From Hymenobacter fodinae (GTDB taxonomy: Bacteria; Bacteroidota; Bacteroidia; Cytophagales; Hymenobacteraceae), in assembly GCF_004745825.1 (NCBI RefSeq), contig NZ_SRLA01000003.1, positions 744,001 through 808,000 on the forward strand: a DNA stretch of 64,000 nucleotides, read 5' to 3'. The notes under the pieces are model-generated. The model saw only the letters and a list, made by a program, of their open reading frames with translations. It was not told the origin of the DNA and searched no databases. The translations under genes were made by a program, and so were the position numbers. Shown piece by piece: positions 37,878 to 45,495 of the stretch (positions within the stretch are counted from its first letter, which is position 1; each line of letters begins with the position of its first letter).

Positions 37878-40037
37878 CTACTGACTTTCACTCAATTTCT
37901 TGGCCAGGGGCAGAGGCACTCCGGCACTGGTAAGCATGCCACTCACGAGGCCCTGCCGCCAGAGCGAAAACACGGAAAAGCGCCGCTCCCGGGCAGAAAC
38001 TATTGGGCCGGGTTTCACTGGCTGACCCGGCTTGCGGGGGTTGTTATCGCGCAGGAAAATTCCGTTGACCAGGGAGGTTTCAATGCGCTTCAGGAAGCCG
38101 GGGCGCTCCTGCTGGTTCAGGAGCTGTAGCTTCAGGTCGGAGTAGCGGGCCCACATGGTACCACGGACGGCGGCCCGGTTTAGCTGCATGGCAAACCTGA
38201 TCTGCTCCACAGTACCACTCTTAATGGCTATGCCGCGTGTGGGCACAATCATGGGGTTGAGGATGGCCAGGGGTGTTTGCTGAAACGTGCCCTGCAGAGT
38301 GTGGGCCCCCGAGCGGTCGAGGAGATTAGCCCGCAGGGCAAGCGTGGCATAGCAGCGGTTACTGAGCCAACCACTCGCTGAGCCAACCAAAGGTGAGCCC
38401 GGCCCCATGCGCTTGGGGTTGTTTGACACATTGCGCAGCGTAATGGCCAGCCGATTAATAGACAAGGTACCCGGCACCGGGTCGCGGGGGGCACGGTAAG
38501 TCATTTGTATGGTACCGTGCTGAAAACGCACTACCCGTACATCAAACTGAAACGGCACCTGGCCTAGCGCCTCCGGTGTCACTACTGATATGGATGGGTT
38601 GATGGGAAAACGCCCATCGCTGTTAGTGTAGAGCTGGGCACTAGGAACCGTGATGCTAGTTACTTGCACTACTCGGTTATACTGAGCCGCTCGGTAGTCG
38701 ACGCCCGCCATCCGGAGTTCGGGTATCTGCAGCTTGAGATGCGCCGCCTGGTGCCCTTTGCTGCGCGCCAATGCTACTACCGACAGGGTTGGCACTACCC
38801 GTAGGCCAGTAAGGCGCAGCGTGCCAGGGCGTGTATCGGCCTGGAGCTGCTGCCACGACAGGTTGTAATACGGCGCGTCGAGGTTGAGCGTGGCGCGCCC
38901 CGTCCGGACCGACCACGCCTGGGCGTAGTAGATGGCCGTGCGGGTGGTTTGGCGGGGCAGCACCTGAATGTTGGTAGCCCAGGCCCGCACATTGGCGGCC
39001 ACGGGAGCCTGCTCTATGCCCGCTACGCGCAACGCTCCGCCCACTACCTCCAGGTGCTTAAGGCGGCACTCGCGCAGGTAAGGAGCCAAGAGCACGTGCA
39101 AGGAAGGCGGCTTTACGGTGGGCACCGTGAGAGCCAGCCGGGGCGCAGTAATTCGCAGGATGTCGGCTCGGAAGTGCTGGCGGGTCAGTTGGGCGGCCCG
39201 TACGCCCGTCAGCTGCAGCCGCGGCAGCACCAGGCTGATGCGGGCCGTTTTGCCACGTTGGTTGTTGATGGGCTGGGTAGGGTGCACCACCACCGAGTCG
39301 AGGGTGAGCAACTGCTGCGCTGAGGTAAACGCGCCCCGCACCAGCTTCACCTTATGGCCCGGCACCTGCACGGCCAAGCCCCGCACCTGTCCTGCTACGG
39401 CCGCCGCATACCCCACGCGCTGCGAGTCGGCGGCCCCGGCAGCACTGATCCATATATCCTGAGCCGAGAGTTGCCCCTGCCCTAGTTGCACCATGGGCTG
39501 CGGGCCGGGCCCGTAAGCCCCTCGCACTTGGCGCAACCAGAACTGGCCTACGCGCACTCCCGCCACCGGCAACTGCTCATGCAGCTTACTTCCTTGCTTG
39601 GTTTTGGGAAGAGATGCCAGTTGCAGGGCTACCGAATCAATGGCTATTCTATCAATGGGCACTACCCCGCGCCGCAGCAGAGCAAGTAGCCCCACCCCCG
39701 CCACCTCCACCCGCCCCACTGCCAGGCGCACGCGCGGTAGCCGGGCCGAGTCGGGGGTGCTGCTGGTGGTAGTGCGTAGCCACACGTGGCCAAGCGTGAG
39801 GGAGCGGCTGCGCAAGCTGGTGTGCAGGTGCCCGATGCGCAGCTGGTAGCGGCCGTGGCTGGCCGTGGTTACTTGCTGCTCCAGCTTGCGCCGCAGCCAG
39901 GGGTCGAGCTGCTGCAGAGCTAGGCCTACTGCTAGGCCTAGCAGCAATAGCACGGCCAGCACCCACCTGCCCCAATGCACGTTGCGGGGTGGCGGTGAGG
40001 ATGTAGCAGGCTCAGAGGAAACAGCAGTTGGGAACAC
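37878..40037 (-). CDS. Large AsmA-like membrane-anchored protein
   Basis: 719 aa beginning at GTG (40035-40037). A Pro-rich cytoplasmic start is followed by one membrane helix (WVLAVLLLLGLAVGLALQQL) and then a long, beta-rich periplasmic part with many short strands and phrases such as YQLRIGHLHTSLRSRSLTLG and VRLAVGRVEVAGV. This layout is that of AsmA/TamB-like proteins of the bridge-like lipid-transfer group, which handle phospholipid or outer-membrane homeostasis. I see no specific AsmA signature, so the family is a reasonable guess. Single gene. Confidence 0.62.
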   Translation of the reverse strand: MFPTAVSSEPATSSPPPRNVHWGRWVLAVLLLLGLAVGLALQQLDPWLRRKLEQQVTTASHGRYQLRIGHLHTSLRSRSLTLGHVWLRTTTSSTPDSARLPRVRLAVGRVEVAGVGLLALLRRGVVPIDRIAIDSVALQLASLPKTKQGSKLHEQLPVAGVRVGQFWLRQVRGAYGPGPQPMVQLGQGQLSAQDIWISAAGAADSQRVGYAAAVAGQVRGLAVQVPGHKVKLVRGAFTSAQQLLTLDSVVVHPTQPINNQRGKTARISLVLPRLQLTGVRAAQLTRQHFRADILRITAPRLALTVPTVKPPSLHVLLAPYLRECRLKHLEVVGGALRVAGIEQAPVAANVRAWATNIQVLPRQTTRTAIYYAQAWSVRTGRATLNLDAPYYNLSWQQLQADTRPGTLRLTGLRVVPTLSVVALARSKGHQAAHLKLQIPELRMAGVDYRAAQYNRVVQVTSITVPSAQLYTNSDGRFPINPSISVVTPEALGQVPFQFDVRVVRFQHGTIQMTYRAPRDPVPGTLSINRLAITLRNVSNNPKRMGPGSPLVGSASGWLSNRCYATLALRANLLDRSGAHTLQGTFQQTPLAILNPMIVPTRGIAIKSGTVEQIRFAMQLNRAAVRGTMWARYSDLKLQLLNQQERPGFLKRIETSLVNGIFLRDNNPRKPGQPVKPGPIVSARERRFSVFSLWRQGLVSGMLTSAGVPLPLAKKLSESQ

Positions 40038-40216
40038 GGGAAAGCATTAGGTCCCTCTTACGCAAACCCCCTTGCTTCGACTATATATCCGGAGTAAAGA
40101 GGCAGCAGACCAGAAAAACTCATTTATTTGTCGGCCCTACCGGTGGGCGTTTCTTTCTTTTATACCTGCGTCGCCCGTTTTTCCAACCTGATGGGTTCGT
40201 TTCCAGTTAACCAGCT

Positions 40217-40795
40217 ATGCTTGCTATAACTTCTCTGCTTAACCCGCAAAGTGCGGCCCGCATCAACCGGATTATCAAGAGCCTGGAAACGGAGTTTGGC
40301 CTGGACGATGTGCAGGCGACGCCCGATCCGCACCTTACCTACCAGCTGGCCGGGGTCCGCAAGCTGTCCTCACTGAAACAGGTGTTGCGCGATGTGGCCC
40401 GTCATACCAAGCCGTTCACGGCCCACACCACTGGCCTAGGCGTGTTTCCGGGCCCCAACCCGGTTATCTACATCCCGGTGTTGCGCTCCGACGCCCTGAA
40501 CCACTTGCACCACCGCATCCGGACGGCCACGGCCCCCCTGTGCCTGCGCACCGATAAGTTCAGTGGCCCCGACTGCTGGCTCCCGCATATTTCGCTGGCC
40601 CTGCACGATACCACTCCTGAGCTGCTAGGTCCCGTGCTGCAGTACCTCAACCAGCAGACGTTTAACATGCAACTGCTCATTAACAACATTGCCATTCTGC
40701 GTCAGCAAGGCGAGCTGTTTGTACAGGAGAAGTGCTTTTCCTTTGAAGGCCACAAGCACGAAACCTCTCCCGACCTGTTTGGCCAACTGGCCTAG
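40217..40795 (+). CDS. 2H phosphoesterase / 2'-5' RNA ligase family
   Basis: 192 aa. The two HxT/S motifs that define the fold are HLT at 39-41 and HIS at 124-126, with the usual spacing. Members include LigT-type 2'-5' RNA ligases and cyclic phosphodiesterases. The substrate is not evident. The stop codon TAG (40793-40795) lies within a TGGCCTAGGCCA palindrome. A membrane protein gene follows after 98 bp. Confidence 0.82.
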   Translation: MLAITSLLNPQSAARINRIIKSLETEFGLDDVQATPDPHLTYQLAGVRKLSSLKQVLRDVARHTKPFTAHTTGLGVFPGPNPVIYIPVLRSDALNHLHHRIRTATAPLCLRTDKFSGPDCWLPHISLALHDTTPELLGPVLQYLNQQTFNMQLLINNIAILRQQGELFVQEKCFSFEGHKHETSPDLFGQLA

Positions 40796-40893
40796 GCCAC
40801 TCGGAGAAGGCGTACCGGAATTTTGCGGCGTACTGTACCGCATTTTAGCTTGCACCCCCGACCTTTACCGCTTCTAACCCATTCCATTCTTGT

Positions 40894-41364
40894 ATGAACG
40901 CATACACTCTTGTTCTGGCCCTGCACTCCTGGACGCGCTGGCTCGTGTTGATTTTCGGACTTATTGCCCTGTTTCGGGCGTTTTCGGGCTGGCAAGGCCG
41001 CAGGCAGTGGGCCGGCGCCGATAATGGAATGGGCGCTGCGTTTGTTGGCTCTATGCACCTGCAGCTGCTGCTAGGCCTCATCCTGTACTTTGGCCTGAGC
41101 CCCTACGGCGTAAAGGCTTTTGAAACGGCCGGTGGTGCCGTGATGAAGGATGCAGGCAGCCGGTTTTTTGCCGTTGAGCACTTAGTAGGAATGATTCTGG
41201 CCGTGGTAGCCGCTCAGGTGGGCCGCACGCTCTCCAAAAAAGCCACCGACCCCGTGCTTAAGCACAAGAAAGCCTTCACGTGGTTCCTGATTGCCCTGGT
41301 GCTGGTGCTGCTCATGATTCCGTGGGGCATCTGGAATCCGGCCCGCCCGGCGTTCCGCCTCTAG
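40894..41364 (+). CDS. Four-helix membrane protein, cytochrome-b-like
   Basis: 156 aa with four hydrophobic helices. Histidines occur within or at the ends of helices (LALHSWTRW, MHLQLLLG, VEHLVGM), the layout of small di-heme cytochrome b-type proteins, though heme binding cannot be shown from this. It ends IPWGIWNPARPAF. Found as an uncharacterised family in Bacteroidetes. Single gene followed by a strong terminator. Confidence 0.7.
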   Translation: MNAYTLVLALHSWTRWLVLIFGLIALFRAFSGWQGRRQWAGADNGMGAAFVGSMHLQLLLGLILYFGLSPYGVKAFETAGGAVMKDAGSRFFAVEHLVGMILAVVAAQVGRTLSKKATDPVLKHKKAFTWFLIALVLVLLMIPWGIWNPARPAFRL

Positions 41365-41707
41365 AGTTTCTACAACAAAAAAGCCGCCTCCCACTACCGG
41401 GAGGCGGCTTTTTTGTGGCCCTTAGGTTGCGCGTTGCAAAAACCTGTACCTTATGGGGCGTAGCGCGCATATCCGCCTACCCAGGCTTATTAGCTTCAGG
41501 CTTGCCCATGCCGTTTTCTACCACCTGCGCGCCTAAAGGGCGGGTTTCCTGCCCGGAGTTTGCCCTCCTAATTGCCTCCCACCTCCGGGAGCTGGAGAGC
41601 CGTCCAGAAGTCAGGCCCAATCACCGGGCACTCTTGGCCGTGTTGCGCCAACAGCTTACGGAGCAGCAGCCACAGCTCTCCACAGCAGCGGCCAGTGGCC
41701 TAGCCTG
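41365..41707. other. Intergenic region with terminator
   Basis: 343 bp. After the terminator (41377-41414) an open frame from ATG 41508 to 41711 could encode 67 aa, but it lacks recognisable features and overlaps the end of the SDR gene by four bases; I do not call it. Confidence 0.45.
41377..41414. terminator. Intrinsic terminator
   Basis: AAAAAAGCCGCCTCCC and GGGAGGCGGCTTTTTT are perfect 16-bp arms around a 6-nt loop. Confidence 0.92.
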
Positions 41708-42469
41708 CTAGAGCGAGTACCCGCCGGAAGCCTCCAGGCGCTGCGCATTCACCCAGCGCGCCGCCTCAGAGCACAGAAAGACTACTACGCCACCAATATC
41801 CTCGGGCTCGCCAATCCGGCCCAGCGCCGTCTGCCCCGACATGTAGGCCTCTAGCTCTGGGTGCTGCTCACGGACGGCCTTGGTGAAATCGGTTTTGATG
41901 ATGCCCGGCGCCACCAAGTTGGCCCGAATGCCGCGGCTTCCCAGCTCCTTAGCCAGGTACTTGGTGAAGATTTCAATGGCTCCCTTCATGGAGGCGTAGG
42001 CCGCATAGCCGGGAGTAGTAAACCGCGTTAGCCCCGTCGATAAGTTGACGATACCGCCGCCATCGGCCAGTAAGGGCAGCAGCGTTTGCGTCAGGAAGAA
42101 CACTCCCTTAAAGTGCACATTTAGCAAACGGTCGAAGTTCTCCTCCGTGGTTTGAGCGAAGGGGGCTGCTGCATCAATTCCGGCGTTGTTAATCAGAAAA
42201 TCGAAGGTGCTGCGGCCCCACTGCTCCTGTAGCTGCTGGCCCAGCGTTTCGGCAAACCCAGCAAACGATGCTACCTGCCCAGCATCGAGCTGCAACGCCA
42301 CGGCCTTGCGGCCCAGGGCTACTACCTGGCCTACTACGGCCTGGGCTTCGGCCTGCTGGCTATGGTAGGTCAGAATAACGTCGTGGCCGGCCTGTGCCAG
42401 TTGCAAGGCCATTTCTTTTCCCAGGCCGCGGCTGCCGCCGGTTATCAGGGCTATCTTGTTTGTGCTCAT
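41708..42469 (-). CDS. Short-chain dehydrogenase/reductase
   Basis: 253 aa classical SDR. Cofactor motif TGGSRGLG at 10-17, NNAGI near 93, and an active site with Ser near 143 and YxxxK that is altered: the sequence reads YAAYASMKGA, giving Tyr and Lys at the expected spacing. The ending (ASGGYSL) is typical of FabG-like members. It should be an NAD(P)-dependent reductase of unknown substrate. The AraC-type gene 71 bp upstream, same strand, is probably its regulator and in the same unit. Confidence 0.9.
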   Translation of the reverse strand: MSTNKIALITGGSRGLGKEMALQLAQAGHDVILTYHSQQAEAQAVVGQVVALGRKAVALQLDAGQVASFAGFAETLGQQLQEQWGRSTFDFLINNAGIDAAAPFAQTTEENFDRLLNVHFKGVFFLTQTLLPLLADGGGIVNLSTGLTRFTTPGYAAYASMKGAIEIFTKYLAKELGSRGIRANLVAPGIIKTDFTKAVREQHPELEAYMSGQTALGRIGEPEDIGGVVVFLCSEAARWVNAQRLEASGGYSL

Positions 42470-42540
42470 TTGGTAAAGGGTTATCGTGAGAGCACAAAGG
42501 TTGGGCCCCTGCCGCGGGAAGTTCTGGTGACTGTTACAGA

Positions 42541-42960
42541 TTAAATGGTGAGCATTTCCGATGTTGCCCCCCGCAGTTCGGCCCAGGCGGCCTCGCGGTA
42601 CTGTTTTGGTGTTTGTCCGTCTGCGAAGCGCTTAAAGAACTTCGTGAAGTTGGAAGGATCATAGGTGAGGCGGGCCGCTATTTCCGCCACGGGGGCCGGG
42701 GTATCGCGCAACAAGCGCTGGGCCAAGGCCAAGATCCGGACCTCGAAATGGGTGCACGGTGAGTGCCCGGTGGTGAGCTTGATGGTGTTGCTGAGGTGGG
42801 TAGGATGCACGTGCAGCCGGTCCGCAAAGTCCCGGATTTCCAGCATTTCCGTGACTAGGCCAGCTTCCAGGTCAGCCAGGTGGTTGTCTATTTCGCGCAG
42901 GAAATCAGTGGTTATCTCGTGCTGGCGGGCGAGAAGCTTTTTAGGTATAAGAGTAGCCAT
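42541..42960 (-). CDS. AraC-family regulator, DNA-binding domain only
   Basis: 139 aa, consisting of two helix-turn-helix units: EIRDFADRLHVHPTHLSNTI and VAEIAARLTYDPSNFTKFFK, then the closing TPKQYRE. There is no sensor domain; about 40 helical residues precede the first unit. Bacteroidetes genomes carry many such short forms next to an SDR or oxidoreductase that they control. Upstream of the SDR gene in the same direction. Confidence 0.88.
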   Translation of the reverse strand: MATLIPKKLLARQHEITTDFLREIDNHLADLEAGLVTEMLEIRDFADRLHVHPTHLSNTIKLTTGHSPCTHFEVRILALAQRLLRDTPAPVAEIAARLTYDPSNFTKFFKRFADGQTPKQYREAAWAELRGATSEMLTI

Positions 42961-43036
42961 CGGAACGTTGTTTTAGCAGAGGACGAATACCGGGGCAAAG
43001 TACTTTATCTGCGCTGGCGATACCGCCCCTCTTGCA

Positions 43037-43048
43037 TGGCCTAGGCCA
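43037..43048. repeat. TGGCCTAGGCCA palindrome
   Basis: A perfect 12-bp copy of the abundant motif, about 77 bp upstream of the AraC gene start (minus strand). Confidence 0.6.
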
Positions 43049-43224
43049 CTGTAAGCAGAAGCTACCCGATGCTTACTGCCTTAGCTCTACACAACAGATA
43101 CGTGCGGTACCTGTGGGCTGGCTGCGGAGTTGGCAACAGTGGCCTAGCCCCAACAACAATTGCCCCACCAGCTATGCGCGGGTAGGGCAACAGACAGGGT
43201 GTAGCTGTAAGGATCTGAACGTGG

Positions 43225-43407
43225 CTATCGGGTTTCAGGGCCGGGGAGCGGGCGGTTAACGGCGCTGAGTCGGTAGTCAATTTTAGGCATCCGAGAAGCA
43301 GGCAGCTTAGTACCCTGAGCCGAGCGGCTGAAGTAGTAAGAGCCCCCAAAACAACCAATAACCAGCAAGAGCATCCGGACCCAGGCAAGCAGCGTTCTGA
43401 TATACAT
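43225..43407 (-). CDS. Small membrane-anchored protein
   Basis: 60 aa, one N-terminal hydrophobic helix (LLAWVRMLLLVIGCFGGSYY) and a short polar tail. It begins 16 bp after the end of the carboxypeptidase-regulatory-like gene on the same strand, which makes a real gene more likely. No family known. Confidence 0.45.
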   Translation of the reverse strand: MYIRTLLAWVRMLLLVIGCFGGSYYFSRSAQGTKLPASRMPKIDYRLSAVNRPLPGPETR

Positions 43408-43422
43408 GGTGTTACTTGAAAG

Positions 43423-43893
43423 TTAGTGTTTGCGCCGCCCAGTGGTGGCCTGGAGGGTGAAAACCACGTCTTGCTGCTGGCCGGGCGTTTGCAGAAACAG
43501 GGCTTGCTGCTTGTAGCCCTCATAGCCGCAGCTCAGGCCCACGGGGCTGGCATCGGGGAGGGTAATATTGAAATTGCCCGCCGAGTTAGTCACCGTAACT
43601 TGTTGGGTAGTGCCACTCACCCAAATGGTAGCTCCGGCCAGGGGCAACCCGTTGCGGCCCTTTACGCCACCACGCAGCGTGATAGGAACATCAACCGGAG
43701 TGGCAGAGCAGGGCACCGCTACCATAGGCCGCACGGGCGCCAAACTACGGGTTGCTTTTTGCGGAGCCGCCTTACGAACGACGGGCTTGTGCCTAGCAGC
43801 CTGCTGCGTAACAGGGTTAGGAGCGGCTAGGCCTGCTACCGTGGGCATCAGGCAGAGCGCCCACACGCGCAGAGAAGAAGTAATAAAAGGCAT
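43423..43893 (-). CDS. Exported protein with carboxypeptidase regulatory-like domain
   Basis: 156 aa from ATG 43891-43893. Signal peptide (LRVWALCLMPTVAGLAA), a basic Pro/Ala linker, then a beta-sandwich of the CarboxypepD_reg type: ITLRGGVKGRNGLPLAGATIW, VTVTNSAGNFNITLPD, VGLSCGYEGYKQQALFL. Such domains usually sit at the front of TonB-dependent receptors; here it is alone, with a basic tail. It lies in a cluster of small exported proteins (43225-44341). Role unknown. Confidence 0.75.
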   Translation of the reverse strand: MPFITSSLRVWALCLMPTVAGLAAPNPVTQQAARHKPVVRKAAPQKATRSLAPVRPMVAVPCSATPVDVPITLRGGVKGRNGLPLAGATIWVSGTTQQVTVTNSAGNFNITLPDASPVGLSCGYEGYKQQALFLQTPGQQQDVVFTLQATTGRRKH

Positions 43894-43942
43894 AGAAAGC
43901 TGAAAAGTCAGAGACAACAGAAACCTAGTATTCGCTGGGCGG

Positions 43943-44341
43943 CTACTTAGTGCTACCCGCCAATAGGTGCGCAATGGGTTGGCGCTCTTCCAGCCACCGA
44001 AACGTGCTGTACTGGCCCGGCGTCAGGATGCGCAGCATGTCTGCGTCGTACTGCTGTAGTACCTGCGCCACGGGGAGCAAGGCCCCCTGTTGTTTCTGCT
44101 CCGGCACGGTGGGGTCCAGCTGTTGCAGCTTCCGGTAGGTTACAGTTCGTACTTCGGCGGCCTGTTGTTGCGTGAGCCGGAGCACATCGGTGAAGTAACA
44201 CGTCAGCTGCAAGGCTCGGTTTCGCACCTGCTGTTTATGAGCCGAAGCGGTGGGCTCATCAGCCAAAGAAGGGCGTGGAGCTGCCAGCGCTGTGCTACCC
44301 AGAACTACAAGACCAATGAACGTGAGGTATACATTCTTCAT
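43943..44341 (-). CDS. Small exported protein, Spy/LTxxQ-like
   Basis: 132 aa from ATG 44339-44341 with a clear signal peptide (VYLTFIGLVVLGSTALAAP). The mature part is helical with LRLTQQQAAEVRTVTYRKLQ and ILTPGQYSTFRWLEE, resembling the LTxxQ repeats of Spy/CpxP periplasmic chaperones. The likeness is by pattern only. First gene of a three-gene group on the minus strand, divergent from the LytTR regulator. Confidence 0.68.
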   Translation of the reverse strand: MKNVYLTFIGLVVLGSTALAAPRPSLADEPTASAHKQQVRNRALQLTCYFTDVLRLTQQQAAEVRTVTYRKLQQLDPTVPEQKQQGALLPVAQVLQQYDADMLRILTPGQYSTFRWLEERQPIAHLLAGSTK

Positions 44342-44659
44342 GGCAATAGGGGAGTGTGAGGTGAGAGCGAGATTGTACTTCAAACCTAAGCCACTCCTGA
44401 ACCCCGTGCCGGAGAACTAGCCTAACTGCGGCATACTGGCTGTGAGCAGTCCTGTTTTCTCTCCGAAAGAAGCTATCTAACTTCTTTGATAAGCATATAA
44501 CCGATATCAAATTAATTATATTTATAACTACCAGTCTTTATCCCATTTTGAGACAAAATTTATCAACCGATTGATAGGCAACAAATAAATCTATCTCATA
44601 AAGAAACATACCCTCAGCACCTAGTACCTTAGCTCAACAATACTCTACTCACCTGTTGC
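44342..44659. other. Divergent promoter region upstream of the LytTR regulator
   Basis: 318 bp, AT-rich from about 44470 to 44600. TACCTTAG (44625-44632), one mismatch from TAnnTTTG, lies 28 bp before the LytTR start. LytTR-type regulators often bind direct repeats here, but I could not pick out a clear pair. Confidence 0.45.
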
Positions 44660-45397
44660 ATGCCGCTCTCCCCGCTTACGTGTGTCGTGGTCGACGACAA
44701 CGAGATTAACCGCCTTACCCTCGAACACCTCATTGCGCTTACGCCTGACTTAGAACTAGCCGCTTCCCTTAGCGGCGGGGTTGAAGCCCTAAACTACTTC
44801 CGCCAAGGGGGCCAGGCCGATATCCTGTTCCTGGACATTGAGATGCCCCTTCTCTCGGGGCTCGATTTGCCGCGGCTGCTACCTACGCCGGCCCCGGCCA
44901 TCATCATGGTAACCACCCACCGCGACTTTGCCGTGGATGCCTTTGCCCTGCAGGCGTTGGACTACTTGGTGAAACCCGTCACGCTTGAGCGCTTCGGCCA
45001 GGCACTGGCGCGCGTGCGAGAACAGCGCCTAGCCGCTCAGCCGCAACCCACCCATTCCATTCCGGCTACTCCGGCACCCGAGCCTGATACCAACTTGTTT
45101 GTGAAGGTGGGCACGCGCATGCTGCGGATAAACTTCAGTGAGGTGCTTTACATTGAAGCGCTATCCACGTACTCGGTGCTGGTGACAAAAGCGCAGAAAC
45201 ACATTGTGTACCTAACGCTGAAGGCCTTACAGGAACGGCTGCCCTTCGCCCATTTTGTGCGGGTACACCGGAGCTACATCGTGAATACCGCCCTGATTGA
45301 AGCCGTGCAGGACAATATGCTTAAGCTTGGCAGCCACGAAATCCCGGTTGGCAAGTCATATCAGGAAGAGTTCTTCCGCAACCTGCGAGGCCTTTAG
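44660..45397 (+). CDS. LytTR-family response regulator
   Basis: 245 aa. Receiver domain with Asp12/Asp13, phospho-site Asp59 in LFLDIEMP and Lys109 in LVKPV. A Pro/Ala linker (residues 128-145) leads to a LytTR DNA-binding domain: VLYIEALSTYSVL, FVRVHRSYIVN and LKLGSHEIPVGKSY. The usual partner is a LytS-type kinase of the His_kinase family; none is adjacent. Its neighbours are small exported proteins, which it may control. Confidence 0.93.
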   Translation: MPLSPLTCVVVDDNEINRLTLEHLIALTPDLELAASLSGGVEALNYFRQGGQADILFLDIEMPLLSGLDLPRLLPTPAPAIIMVTTHRDFAVDAFALQALDYLVKPVTLERFGQALARVREQRLAAQPQPTHSIPATPAPEPDTNLFVKVGTRMLRINFSEVLYIEALSTYSVLVTKAQKHIVYLTLKALQERLPFAHFVRVHRSYIVNTALIEAVQDNMLKLGSHEIPVGKSYQEEFFRNLRGL

Positions 45398-45421
45398 TCT
45401 CCAGCTCTACTCAGCAAGGAA

Positions 45422-45458
45422 CAGGGGCGGCCAGACGAATAATGTCGGGCCGCCCCTG
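45422..45458. terminator. Probable bidirectional terminator
   Basis: CAGGGGCGGCC and GGCCGCCCCTG, perfect 11-bp arms with a 15-nt loop, between two converging genes; no T-run. Confidence 0.6.
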
Positions 45459-45495
45459 CGAATGAAGTTTGGTAGGCCTATCCTCTTTGATCCAA

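Noticed and set aside
37878..40037. TamB translocation component
   Set aside because: The DUF490 signature of TamB at the C-terminus is not visible; AsmA-like is as far as the sequence supports.
41508..41711. 67-codon frame after the cytochrome-b-like gene
   Set aside because: No features, and it overlaps the end of the SDR gene; kept only as a note in the intergenic entry.
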